DNA of 35,908 bases, from positions 1-35,908 of the forward strand of contig JASGMM010000014.1 of the NCBI GenBank assembly GCA_030156435.1, written 5' to 3'. The position numbers and the translations under genes were made by a program. Of the stretch, positions 28,968-35,908 are shown piece by piece. The DNA is from Clostridiales bacterium. GTDB lineage: Bacteria > Bacillota > Clostridia > Mahellales > Mahellaceae. Below the pieces are notes generated by a model. It made no database searches and was not told the origin of the DNA. It saw only the letters and a list, made by a program, of their open reading frames with translations. The stretch's first letter is position 1, and each line of letters begins with the position of its first letter.

Positions 28968-29958
28968 GCCTATAATAGCGGTAACCGCAGGCGATCCGGC
29001 GGGTATAGGCCCGGAGATAGCCATAAAAGCCTTAAATCAGGAGGATATATATGAAATATGCAGACCTGTGCTCATATGCGGCTATGACGTAGTGGATAAC
29101 ATCATGCGCATATGCGGCATAGATGCTGATATACATGATATATCCTCTCCTGAACGAGGGGTGTATAAACACGGCATTATAGACCTTATAAACACAGGCG
29201 ATGTGAAAGTTTCGGATATTGAAATGGGTAGGATATCCGCATCATCGGGCACGGCTGGCAGCCAGTATATAGAAAAAGCTGTAGAACTAGCTATAAGTAA
29301 GAAGGTAGATGCGATCGCTACCGGTCCCATAAATAAAGAAGCATGGAAATTAGCCGGCGTGCCATATATAGGGCATACCGAGATGCTGGGCGGTATGACC
29401 GGTGTGGCCGATCCTTTGACAATGTTTCAGGTAAAAGAACTGCGAGTGTTCTTCCTGACGCGCCATGTGTCACTTAAAAAGGCCTGCAGCATGATAACTT
29501 ATGATCGCGTATACGGCTATATAAAACGTTGCGACAAAGCATTGCGGCAGTTAGGCATAAAGCAACCCTGCCAGGCGGTAGCCGGCTTGAATCCGCATGC
29601 CGGCGAGCATGGGCTTTTTGGCGATGAGGAAAGCGCCATTATAGAGCCCGCAATAAAAGACGCGAAGGCAGAAGGCTTTGAAGTATACGGTCCGTTGCCG
29701 GCCGACTCGGTATTTATGTTCGCGCTGCGCGGCTCCTATGATGCTGTATTATCCATGTATCACGATCAGGGGCATATAGCCGCTAAGATGGTGGACTTTG
29801 AGCGTACGGTGGCCCTTACGTTGGGCTTGCCATTTTTGCGTACATCGGTGGATCATGGCACCGCTTTTGATATAGCCGGCAAAGGTATTGCGAGCGCTGT
29901 AAGCATGGCGGAGGCTATACGCGTAGCGGCGCGTTATGCACGTATGTATAGCGCTTGA
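28957..29958 (+). CDS. PdxA-like 4-phospho acid-sugar dehydrogenase (PdxA2 type)
   Basis: A 333-aa member of the 4-hydroxythreonine-4-phosphate dehydrogenase family. Metal-binding histidines are in [11 protein letters not shown], the [11 protein letters not shown] block and [11 protein letters not shown]; the C-terminus has the expected [12 protein letters not shown]. The family includes PdxA of vitamin B6 synthesis and PdxA2 enzymes of D-threonate catabolism. Coupling to a DUF1537 kinase makes the second role far more likely. The start could be 28957 or the next ATG at 28960. GAAAGGTGG is the ribosome binding site, inside the kinase gene. Confidence 0.88.
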   Translation: MMDKPIIAVTAGDPAGIGPEIAIKALNQEDIYEICRPVLICGYDVVDNIMRICGIDADIHDISSPERGVYKHGIIDLINTGDVKVSDIEMGRISASSGTAGSQYIEKAVELAISKKVDAIATGPINKEAWKLAGVPYIGHTEMLGGMTGVADPLTMFQVKELRVFFLTRHVSLKKACSMITYDRVYGYIKRCDKALRQLGIKQPCQAVAGLNPHAGEHGLFGDEESAIIEPAIKDAKAEGFEVYGPLPADSVFMFALRGSYDAVLSMYHDQGHIAAKMVDFERTVALTLGLPFLRTSVDHGTAFDIAGKGIASAVSMAEAIRVAARYARMYSA

Positions 29959-29968
29959 GTCTCTATTG

Positions 29969-29977
29969 TGGTATAAT
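29969..29977 (+). promoter_or_regulatory. Extended -10 promoter of the iron-containing alcohol dehydrogenase
   Basis: TGGTATAAT, an extended -10 right after the PdxA-like stop codon; no convincing -35. Confidence 0.55.
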
Positions 29978-30013
29978 AGACTTAAAGATTAAATAAAAAG
30001 GGTGAGTGTACAT

Positions 30014-31186
30014 ATGGATAATTTTGAATTTTTAAGCCCTACCAAAATCATTTTCGGCAAGGGTACGGAAAACCAAGTAGGTCAAGAGATAAAGAAATGC
30101 GGGGCAAAGAAAGTATTATTTCATTACGGCGGCGGCAGCATAAAGCGCTCGGGCTTGTATGATAAAATAGTAGCTTCACTGAAAGAAGCCGGCATTGATT
30201 TTATAGAATTAGGCGGCGTACAGCCCAATCCCAGAGTAAGCCTGGTACGCGAGGGTATAAAACTCTGCCGGGATAATGGTATAGACTTTATATTGGCTGT
30301 GGGCGGCGGCAGCGTTATAGATTCGTCCAAAGCTATAGGCGTGGGCGTGCCATATAGCGGCGATGTATGGGATTTTTACGCCGGTAAAGCCGAACCGAAA
30401 GAAACGCTGCCGGTAGGCGTTGTGCTGACCATACCGGCGGCAGGCAGTGAGGCTAGCAAGAGCTCTGTTTTAACAAATGAGGACGGATGGTATAAAAGGG
30501 GCCTTAACGTAGAGATTATAAGGCCTAAATTTGCTATAATGAATCCAGAGCTTACCTTTACTCTCCCTCCTTATCAGACCGTATGCGGAGCGTCCGATAT
30601 AATGGCGCATATAATGGAGCGGTATTTTACTCATACGCCACATGTAGATTTGACCGACAGACTGTGCGAAGGCACGCTCAAGACCGTTATAAAGAACCTG
30701 CCCATAGTGCTCGAGCAGCCAGATAATTATGATGCGCGTGCCGAAATAATGTGGGCCAGTACAATAGCGCACAATGACCTTCTGAGCACCGGTCGCGTTG
30801 GCGATTGGGCATCGCATGGTATAGAACACGAGCTTAGCGGCATATACGATGTGCCTCATGGTGCCGGTTTGGCCGTAGTATTTCCGGCCTGGATGAAGTA
30901 CGTATATAAAGAAGGCGTGGATAAATTCGTGCAATTTGCGGTGCGTGTGTGGAACGTAGATATGGATTTCGAAGATCCCGAGCGTACGGCGCTGGCAGGC
31001 ATAGACAGGCTTAAAGCATTCTATAAGAGCGTTGGTCTGCCAACGTCATTAAAAGAGCTGAATATACCGGATGACAGACTGGAAGAGATGGCCGATAAAT
31101 GTACGGCTGGCGATACTCAGACTACCGGTAATTTTAAAAAGCTTGGCAAACAGGATGTATTGAATATATTAAAGATGATGTTATAG
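30014..31186 (+). CDS. Iron-containing alcohol dehydrogenase, BdhA/YqhD type
   Basis: A 390-aa group III alcohol dehydrogenase, NAD(P)H-dependent. AAAGGGTGAG at 29998-30007 serves the ATG at 30014 (MDNFEFLSPTKIIFG), not the GTG start of the track. The nucleotide-binding GGGSVIDSSKAIG is complete. Metal ligands are Asp and His in ASDIMAHIMERYF and His in WASHGIEHELSG and YDVPHGAGLAV. The sequence resembles butanol dehydrogenases that reduce aldehydes in fermenting Clostridia. It has its own promoter and probably is not part of the acid-sugar operon. The physiological substrate is uncertain. Confidence 0.93.
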   Translation: MDNFEFLSPTKIIFGKGTENQVGQEIKKCGAKKVLFHYGGGSIKRSGLYDKIVASLKEAGIDFIELGGVQPNPRVSLVREGIKLCRDNGIDFILAVGGGSVIDSSKAIGVGVPYSGDVWDFYAGKAEPKETLPVGVVLTIPAAGSEASKSSVLTNEDGWYKRGLNVEIIRPKFAIMNPELTFTLPPYQTVCGASDIMAHIMERYFTHTPHVDLTDRLCEGTLKTVIKNLPIVLEQPDNYDARAEIMWASTIAHNDLLSTGRVGDWASHGIEHELSGIYDVPHGAGLAVVFPAWMKYVYKEGVDKFVQFAVRVWNVDMDFEDPERTALAGIDRLKAFYKSVGLPTSLKELNIPDDRLEEMADKCTAGDTQTTGNFKKLGKQDVLNILKMML

Positions 31187-31279
31187 TCATAGACCCCGCG
31201 GCTAAAGCCGGATGCTTGTAAAAGCCCTGCTATGACCCGTCTAAGTGCCACGAGCACTACAATCTATTATGATAATCCC

Positions 31280-31319
31280 GGTGTGCAGCCCATGGTGTTT
31301 TAGCCATGGGCTGTTGTGC
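31280..31319 (+). terminator. Strong hairpin downstream of the alcohol dehydrogenase
   Basis: CAGCCCATGG and CCATGGGCTG (31286-31295, 31304-31313) form a perfect 10-bp stem with an 8-nt loop; alternating G-U and G-C pairs can extend it outward by six base pairs past one bulged U. No U-tract follows. The rest of the gap 31187-31341 contains two shorter hairpin-forming stretches (TCATAG/CTATGA, GCGGCT/AGCCGG) and no ORF. Confidence 0.45.
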
Positions 31320-31341
31320 CTGTCGTACCAAATGAGCTAGA

Positions 31342-31370
31342 TTGCAAAATGCCCGTCTATGGCGTATAAT
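31342..31370 (+). promoter_or_regulatory. Promoter placing the transcript start at the tsaC ATG
   Basis: TTGCAA (31342-31347), a 17-nt spacer and TATAAT (31365-31370). The expected start point, about 7 nt on, is the ATG at 31377 itself. Confidence 0.75.
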
Positions 31371-31376
31371 CATTTT

Positions 31377-32429
31377 ATGAAAACAACAGTAATAGACATT
31401 GATCCTGAAAATATAAATGAAGATGCTATAAGGAAAGCTGCTATATTAATAAGAAAAGGCGAAGTAGTAGCGTTTCCGACTGAGACGGTGTATGGCTTGG
31501 GCGCCAATGCCCTGGATGCTTCTGCAGTACATCGTATATTCGAAGCAAAAGGCCGGCCGTCGGATAATCCGCTCATAGTCCATATATGCGATATATCGAT
31601 GCTGGAAGAAGTGGCGGAACATGTGCCATCCAAAGCGCATTTGCTTATGGAGCGATTCTGGCCAGGGCCACTTACTATCATTATGAAAAAACATAAGAAA
31701 ATACCTTATGAAGTTACTGCCGGCTTGGATACGGTAGGTGTGCGCATGCCCGATCATCCCATAGCCTTAGCGCTTATAAGGAGTGCGGGAGTGCCTCTAG
31801 CAGCACCCAGCGCCAATATATCCGGCCGTCCTAGCCCCACAAAGCCCGAACACGTTATAGCCGATATGCAAGGACGCATAGCAGCTATAATAGCCGGGGG
31901 TACATGCAAGGTAGGAGTGGAATCCACTGTTTTGGATTTAAGTGGGGATAATCCTGTGTTATACAGACCGGGTGGTATAACATTAGAAATGATAGAGGGA
32001 GTCATAGGTAAGGTGGATACTGCACCGGGCATATTAAAGCCTGTGTTTGCTGAAGGGGCAGTACCATCGCCTGGCATGAAATACAAACATTATTCTCCTA
32101 AAGCCAGGGTTATAATAGTAGACGGGCCCATTGACAGGGTTATTGCGAGGATAAAGAAGGAAGCCGATGCATATAGGCAAAGGGGTTACAACGTGGGCAT
32201 AATGGCCACTGAGCAAACCAAGGCCATGTATAGCGAATATATGGTCATAGCGGTCGGTGATAGAGAAAAGCCGGAAACCATAGCTGCAGCGTTATTCGAT
32301 ACATTGCGCTTGTTTGACAAGGCCAAGGCAGATGTAGTGCTGGCTGAAGCAGTGGATACGAATGGCGTTGGATTGGCCATAATGAACCGCATGGTAAGGG
32401 CGGCAGGTTTTGATATAATACATGCATAA
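31377..32429 (+). CDS. ywlC: L-threonylcarbamoyladenylate synthase (Sua5/YwlC)
   Basis: A 350-aa long-form (Sua5-type) enzyme that makes threonylcarbamoyl-AMP from threonine, bicarbonate and ATP for the t6A37 tRNA modification. The YrdC core (about 15-205) contains the KGRPSDNPL motif and PSANISGRPSPT; the C-terminal Sua5 domain follows a linker with SPGMKYKHYSPKA. The track start (31359) lies within the promoter, between -35 and -10, so I use the ATG at 31377 (MKTTVID). There is no ribosome binding site before it, which suggests a leaderless mRNA. It is followed by the LMW phosphatase, as ywlC and ywlE are neighbours in Bacillus. Confidence 0.93.
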   Translation: MKTTVIDIDPENINEDAIRKAAILIRKGEVVAFPTETVYGLGANALDASAVHRIFEAKGRPSDNPLIVHICDISMLEEVAEHVPSKAHLLMERFWPGPLTIIMKKHKKIPYEVTAGLDTVGVRMPDHPIALALIRSAGVPLAAPSANISGRPSPTKPEHVIADMQGRIAAIIAGGTCKVGVESTVLDLSGDNPVLYRPGGITLEMIEGVIGKVDTAPGILKPVFAEGAVPSPGMKYKHYSPKARVIIVDGPIDRVIARIKKEADAYRQRGYNVGIMATEQTKAMYSEYMVIAVGDREKPETIAAALFDTLRLFDKAKADVVLAEAVDTNGVGLAIMNRMVRAAGFDIIHA

Positions 32430-32438
32430 GGAGTGTGT

Positions 32439-32906
32439 ATGATAAATTCTATATTATTTGTATGCAGCGGCAATACGTGCCGCAGCCCTATGGCGCAGGC
32501 TATAGCTGAGACCATGTTTAGAAAGGCTGGCAGCGGTTTAGAATCTATAAAGGTCATGTCGGCAGGCATCGCCGCTGTGGATGGACAACCGGCTTCAGCC
32601 AACGCGATAGAGGCCATGCGCGAGATGGGTATGGATATAAGCCGTCATAGAAGTCGTATGTTGAACGGTGAATTGGTGGGACAAGCCGATCTCATACTCA
32701 CCATGACATTACAACATAAACGTTATGTATTGATGATGTTTCCAGAATCATACAACAAGGTCTTTACACTTAAAGAATATACGGATTGCGGTAGTAGTGA
32801 TATATCAGACCCCTTTGGCGGCTCTTTGGAAGATTATAGAGAGTGTGCAGATGAGATACAGCAAGCGTTATCTAGGTTGGTGCAGAAATTAAAACAGGGT
32901 CAATAG
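32439..32906 (+). CDS. ywlE: Low-molecular-weight phosphatase, probably protein arginine phosphatase (YwlE type)
   Basis: A 155-aa LMW-PTP fold. The P-loop is C9-SGNTC-R15 followed by SPMA, and the general acid Asp is in SDISDPFGGS. Thr at position 13 of the loop, where tyrosine phosphatases carry Ile, is the known determinant of phospho-arginine specificity in YwlE, so removal of McsB-type arginine marks is the best guess. AAGGAG at 32428-32433, overlapping the tsaC stop, serves the ATG at 32439; the track GTG start at 32433 overlaps that site. It is in an operon with tsaC. Confidence 0.88.
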   Translation: MINSILFVCSGNTCRSPMAQAIAETMFRKAGSGLESIKVMSAGIAAVDGQPASANAIEAMREMGMDISRHRSRMLNGELVGQADLILTMTLQHKRYVLMMFPESYNKVFTLKEYTDCGSSDISDPFGGSLEDYRECADEIQQALSRLVQKLKQGQ

Positions 32907-32945
32907 TACTATGAGGCGAACTATTTGCGATGTACTCATTTTTTT
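32905..32945 (+). terminator. Probable intrinsic terminator after ywlE
   Basis: AGTAC and GTACT close an irregular hairpin with an inner GCGAA/TTTGC stem, followed by TTTTTTT. The stem is interrupted, so confidence is moderate. The rest of the gap to 33017 shows nothing else. Confidence 0.45.
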
Positions 32946-33017
32946 CCTTGCTTACCCTCTGATTTTGCCAAACGGTTATTTTACAATTTCCCATGTAAAT
33001 AGGGATTAAAAAATATT

Positions 33018-33046
33018 TTGACACAAATACGGTCTTGTGCTATTAT
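33018..33046 (+). promoter_or_regulatory. Promoter of the interrupted tRNA gene
   Basis: TTGACA (33018-33023), a 17-nt spacer and TATTAT (33041-33046), 11 nt before the tRNA 5' end; essentially consensus strength, as usual for stable RNA genes. Confidence 0.8.
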
Positions 33047-33057
33047 AAGTATGCAAT

Positions 33058-33080
33058 GGGGATATAGCTCAGTTGGGAGT
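33058..33080 (+). tRNA. 5' fragment of a tRNA gene (tRNA-Ala-like) cut by element insertion
   Basis: GGGGATATAGCTCAGTTGGGAG is the acceptor 5' strand, the U8-A9 region and the D-arm of a class I tRNA, closest to tRNA-Ala. After about 22 nt the sequence changes to the 3' end of the serine recombinase gene. No anticodon, T-arm or 3' half is found in the rest of the window, so the missing part should lie beyond the far end of the element. The gene would not make a tRNA in this state. Confidence 0.8.
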
Positions 33081-34727
33081 ACAACTTGTAGTATTTAACA
33101 CCCCCACAGTTTGCATATATTTCTCTATGTCAAGGTTTAAAATTACATCAATTTTATCCCTGTATACCACTACTTTATCTATGATAACAGCTAACATAGC
33201 CTTTTTATGTTCCACATCAACCATGTTAAATTTATCCTCCCATGTATATGCTATTTGGGCAAAATCTTCCAGGCTATTTAGTTTATTTTGCTGATATTCT
33301 AGTTCGGGATATAATTTATCTAATTGAGTTTGTACATTTTTTATGTCATCTTCTTTATCTTTTATGGCTTGTGATAACGTATCGGTATCAAATTTACTTT
33401 CACCAATAAGTGCTAAACCAATTTCTCTCCTTAACTTTGTAAGAATTTCGTAGTTTTTTTTATTTTGCTTATTCAGAGCGTCTATTTGATGGTCTATTTT
33501 TTTTATATTTTCTTCAAATAAGTTATCATTTTGTGAAGGTTCAATGTTTTTAAGTTTGTTTATATAATTAAATACCTCTTGTAATACTGCTCCCTCTATC
33601 CTATTACGGGAATATGTAGTAGGGCCTTCACAAACAGATGCACCTTTGTTAAGTTTAGTAGTACACCGATATGACAGTTTGCATCTCCTATGCACTTCAC
33701 CATTCTTTGTTGTATAATTTATCTGTTTTACCTTGCTTGTCAACGCACCCCCACAATATCCGCAATATATAAAACCTGTCAATAATAAAGGCGACTTTGT
33801 CGGCGTATTAACTTGATATTTCTTTTGCTTATTATAATCTCGTGACTTGCGAATTAATTGTGCTTTATCAAAAGTTTCTTTTGAGATAATTGCCAATTCT
33901 GGATTTTGTGTATTAGATATAAGCCAATCGCTTTCATCAACACATTTAGTTACACCATCTTTACGCGTAGTTTTAGCATAACACATATACCCTGCATATA
34001 TTGGATTCCTGACCATATAATCTATGGTGGAGCGTGCCCACGATTTATCATTATACCCATGCTCTATTAAATAATTAGTTACCCTGGCTATTCCATAACC
34101 CAAATCAGTATAAAGGTGAAATATCAACTTGACAATCTCCGCTTCATCTTCATTAATTACCAATTTTAATAATTCCTTGCCATCTTTATTATACTTGCCG
34201 GATGGTACAGTTTTATAACCAAATGGTGCTTGCCCGCCTCTATATTGACCGTCTTGCACCATTTGCCTGTGTTTGGTGTCAACACGTACCGATGTCTTTT
34301 TGGACTCTCCTTCCGCCTGCCAAAAACGTATAAAATTAATCAAGCTGTCTACGTGCTGCTCAAATTTTTGCTGCCCTTCTACGACAGACCACACTTCTAT
34401 ACCCAACTTGTCAAAATATTCTAATACAAACGGAGTTTCTTCTTGCCTGCGTCCGAGACGGTCGAACATATACACGAGCAATATATCAAACAATCCATTT
34501 TCAGCATCATGTTTAGCCTGTATAAGCTGTTCCCTATTATCGGTTTTTGTTTTGTAGCCCGATATTCCGGGTTCAGTATATTCCTTAACTAATTGCCAAC
34601 CATCATGTTTGTCTATAAATTCCATGCAAGCTTTACGTTGCATGGGGATGTCTTGTATGTGCGTATCGTCTAATTGTTTTTTAGTAGACACGCGATATAA
34701 ACAAGCAACTCGTTTTGCGGGTGTCAT
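33069..34727 (-). CDS. Large serine recombinase (integrase of an integrated element)
   Basis: A 552-aa site-specific recombinase. The N-terminal resolvase domain (1-145) has RVACLYRVSTKKQ with the catalytic Ser, and the conserved YMFDRLGRRQEE segment; the recombinase domain (about 160-270) includes GQAPFGYKTV; a zinc ribbon follows (FIYCGYCGGAL ... YRCTTK ... CEGPT), then a long coiled coil (about 400-500). Track start 34733 is a TTG; GGAGGAAG serves the ATG at 34727. The final codons and the TGA stop lie in tRNA sequence (33069-33080), so the reading frame crosses the attachment site. AT-rich codon use differs from neighbours, consistent with transfer. It probably integrates and excises a phage-like or conjugative element lying to the right. 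Confidence 0.95.
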   Translation of the reverse strand: MTPAKRVACLYRVSTKKQLDDTHIQDIPMQRKACMEFIDKHDGWQLVKEYTEPGISGYKTKTDNREQLIQAKHDAENGLFDILLVYMFDRLGRRQEETPFVLEYFDKLGIEVWSVVEGQQKFEQHVDSLINFIRFWQAEGESKKTSVRVDTKHRQMVQDGQYRGGQAPFGYKTVPSGKYNKDGKELLKLVINEDEAEIVKLIFHLYTDLGYGIARVTNYLIEHGYNDKSWARSTIDYMVRNPIYAGYMCYAKTTRKDGVTKCVDESDWLISNTQNPELAIISKETFDKAQLIRKSRDYNKQKKYQVNTPTKSPLLLTGFIYCGYCGGALTSKVKQINYTTKNGEVHRRCKLSYRCTTKLNKGASVCEGPTTYSRNRIEGAVLQEVFNYINKLKNIEPSQNDNLFEENIKKIDHQIDALNKQNKKNYEILTKLRREIGLALIGESKFDTDTLSQAIKDKEDDIKNVQTQLDKLYPELEYQQNKLNSLEDFAQIAYTWEDKFNMVDVEHKKAMLAVIIDKVVVYRDKIDVILNLDIEKYMQTVGVLNTTSCTPN

Positions 34728-34762
34728 GTTCAACTTCCTCCATAATATACATTTATGCGCCT

Positions 34763-34792
34763 ATTATAAAACTTCTTATATTATAGTGTCAA
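34763..34792 (-). promoter_or_regulatory. Promoter of the serine recombinase
   Basis: On the minus strand a perfect TTGACA (34792-34787), an 18-nt spacer and a perfect TATAAT (34768-34763), 35 nt before the ATG. Confidence 0.8.
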
Positions 34793-34871
34793 CATGTTTT
34801 AATCAAAAATTATGCAACACTTACCATATTTATATGCTTATATATAGACAACAACGGAAGGAGTTTTTAAT

Positions 34872-35120
34872 ATGCAGATTTCAAAGGCTGATAAAATTGT
34901 TGTTACTCCACACGCCTATAAACGTTTTGCCGAAAGGGTAGACGACACCCTGTAAAAAAAACAAATGTTTGGCATTATGGCAGAAGTAGTAAGGAAAGGG
35001 CGTGTTATATACAAGAATAGAATTAGCAGCAAAGGCATTGAAGTTATTGGGCAAAAAAATAAAGGGAAAGCAAATAAGTTTCAGTACAACCGCTTTCCCT
35101 TACCCAATAATCAACAATGA
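34872..35120 (+). pseudogene. Small ORF interrupted by an in-frame TAA
   Basis: A strong GGAAGGAG precedes the ATG at 34872 (MQISKADKIVVTPHAYKRF). After 27 codons the frame meets TAA (34953) in a run of eight A, and then stays open in the same frame for 54 more codons to TGA at 35118. Read through, this is one protein of about 82 residues with a TPHAYKRFAERV motif like small phage or plasmid proteins with an H-A-x-x-R-x-x-E-R pattern. I see either a nonsense-mutated cargo gene or an error in the A-run. The distal part could restart at the ATG at 34965. The function is not recognised. It is not in the ORF track. Confidence 0.5.
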
Positions 35121-35708
35121 TTATTATTTATCACTTTGGCGTAAATATTCAACAATATGCTAAGTTAGGCAGGGGAAACTTGTTTCCATCTATATATGGC
35201 TGCAAGAATTGCCCATATGAGGGTAAGCTGTATCGTCATGGATTCTATGAAAGAGGGGTTATTACATCTTCCGCTTATTACAGAATACCTGTCTTGCTCC
35301 TAAAATGTCCTGTGTGTGGTAAAACTTACAGTGTTATGCCGGATTGGCTTATCCCATACTTCCAATATTGTTATGCTATTTTTGTATACATTGATATCGG
35401 CATTATTAAAACAGTGGTCTTTTAGCCGTATCGTCTCGGCATTTAACAAAGCGCCGTGTTATATGAGCATTCAATCTGTATCTTCTTACGTTAAACGCTT
35501 TAAGCTCTCTTACAGAGAAATCCACTCCTTCTTTATGCAACTGCAATATTATTATGCCGATAATATGGATATCAATGCCTTTCTTTCCTGCTGTGCCTAC
35601 TGCAAGCTCATCAGCGGTATACAGAGTTTTGAAAAGACCTACAAGCGGTTTAATGTAAGTTTTTACAACTATATGCCATGCTATTTCTTCGCACCGGTGC
35701 GGCATTAG
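35117..35708 (+). pseudogene. Frameshifted zinc-ribbon protein of the transposase-associated DUF6431 type
   Basis: The 5' part (35117-35425) has a four-Cys zinc site, CKNCPYEGKLYRHGFYERG and LLKCPVCGKTYSVMPDWLIPYFQY, which I recognise as the transposon-linked DUF6431 type. Around 35385 the frame is lost; the continuation (SFSRIVSAFNKAPCYMSIQSVSSYVKRFKLSY, to 35708) lies one frame over, in the track ORF 35316-35708. A single 1-nt indel joins both into one protein of about 197 aa. It starts by an ATGA overlap with the interrupted gene upstream. Such proteins usually precede a transposase, which would be beyond the window end. Confidence 0.6.
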
Positions 35709-35908
35709 AGGGTTTGTAATTGTATGTGGGACCACTATGTCTTTTTGCGTTCTTTTTGCTACTTTTAACAGTTAAATAGGGCTAAAATCATTATATTCTA
35801 TCTATAAGTTATAAACGCTATAATAAAAGTGAGCCAAAAACGGGTCAAACGCTAACGAATTTTTGATCCACTAAAGACTAAAAATCCTGTATTATAGACA
35901 TGAAAAAC
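35709..35908. other. Non-coding right edge of the window
   Basis: These 200 nt are AT-rich with no supported ORF, hairpin terminator or tRNA 3' half. They may be the gap between the DUF6431-like pseudogene and a transposase or other cargo gene of the integrated element further right. Confidence 0.5.

Noticed and set aside
35406-35735. 109-aa minus-strand ORF at the right edge
   Set aside because: It is antisense to the DUF6431-like pseudogene and has no ribosome binding site or recognisable domain.
34740-35908. Search for the missing 3' half of the split tRNA
   Set aside because: No T-arm (GGTTCGAATC-like) or CCA-proximal sequence was found, so the far attachment site is assumed to lie outside the window.

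Overview
The window looks like a chromosomal segment of a low-to-middle GC, probably thermophilic or anaerobic Firmicute of the Clostridia. The grounds are strong GGAGG ribosome binding sites, canonical sigma-A promoters, very heavy use of ATA isoleucine codons, and gene families typical of Thermoanaerobacterales-like genomes. Mahella or a close relative is my best guess, but that is an inference.

Layout. (1) 31-9437 is a glycan-degradation block: two uroporphyrinogen-decarboxylase-superfamily proteins (probably methyltransferase-like, not haem enzymes), a GH63-like (alpha/alpha)6 glycosidase and a GH38 alpha-mannosidase. It is interrupted by a complete IS1634-type element (1148-3131) with a 35-bp target duplication that copies a whole promoter. 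(2) 9525-14140 holds peptidase T, a GNAT acetyltransferase, an ArsR-type regulator and an 821-aa four-module sulfur-trafficking flavoprotein (CoA-disulfide reductase, rhodanese, TusA, DsrE-like). (3) 14257-15687 is a promoter, a yybP-ykoY (Mn2+) riboswitch with its terminator, the beta subunit of a sodium-pumping decarboxylase, and a 39-aa gamma subunit missing from the ORF track. No alpha (carboxyltransferase) subunit is present. (4) 15706-27577 is a complete type I-C CRISPR-Cas locus on the minus strand: cas3-cas5c-cas8c-cas7c-cas4-cas1-cas2, leader, and a 58-repeat array. An internal cas11c start lies inside cas8c. (5) 27702-32906 holds a four-carbon acid sugar kinase and a PdxA-like dehydrogenase (D-threonate or D-erythronate type catabolism), an iron-containing alcohol dehydrogenase, threonylcarbamoyl-AMP synthase on an apparently leaderless transcript, and a YwlE-like arginine phosphatase. 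(6) From 33058 to the end, a large serine recombinase marks an element integrated inside a tRNA gene. Only the first ~22 nt of the tRNA remain, and the recombinase stop codon is supplied by tRNA sequence. Behind it lie two decayed ORFs, and the element runs off the window.

How the parts work together. The type I-C operon encodes adaptation (Cas4/1/2), the surveillance complex (Cas5/7/8/11) and the Cas3 nuclease-helicase, and the array is transcribed on the minus strand away from the cas genes. The ArsR regulator is probably translationally coupled to the sulfur flavoprotein and may control it. The riboswitch would make the decarboxylase beta/gamma pair manganese-inducible. That is the most unusual regulatory link in the window and the best candidate for an undescribed system.
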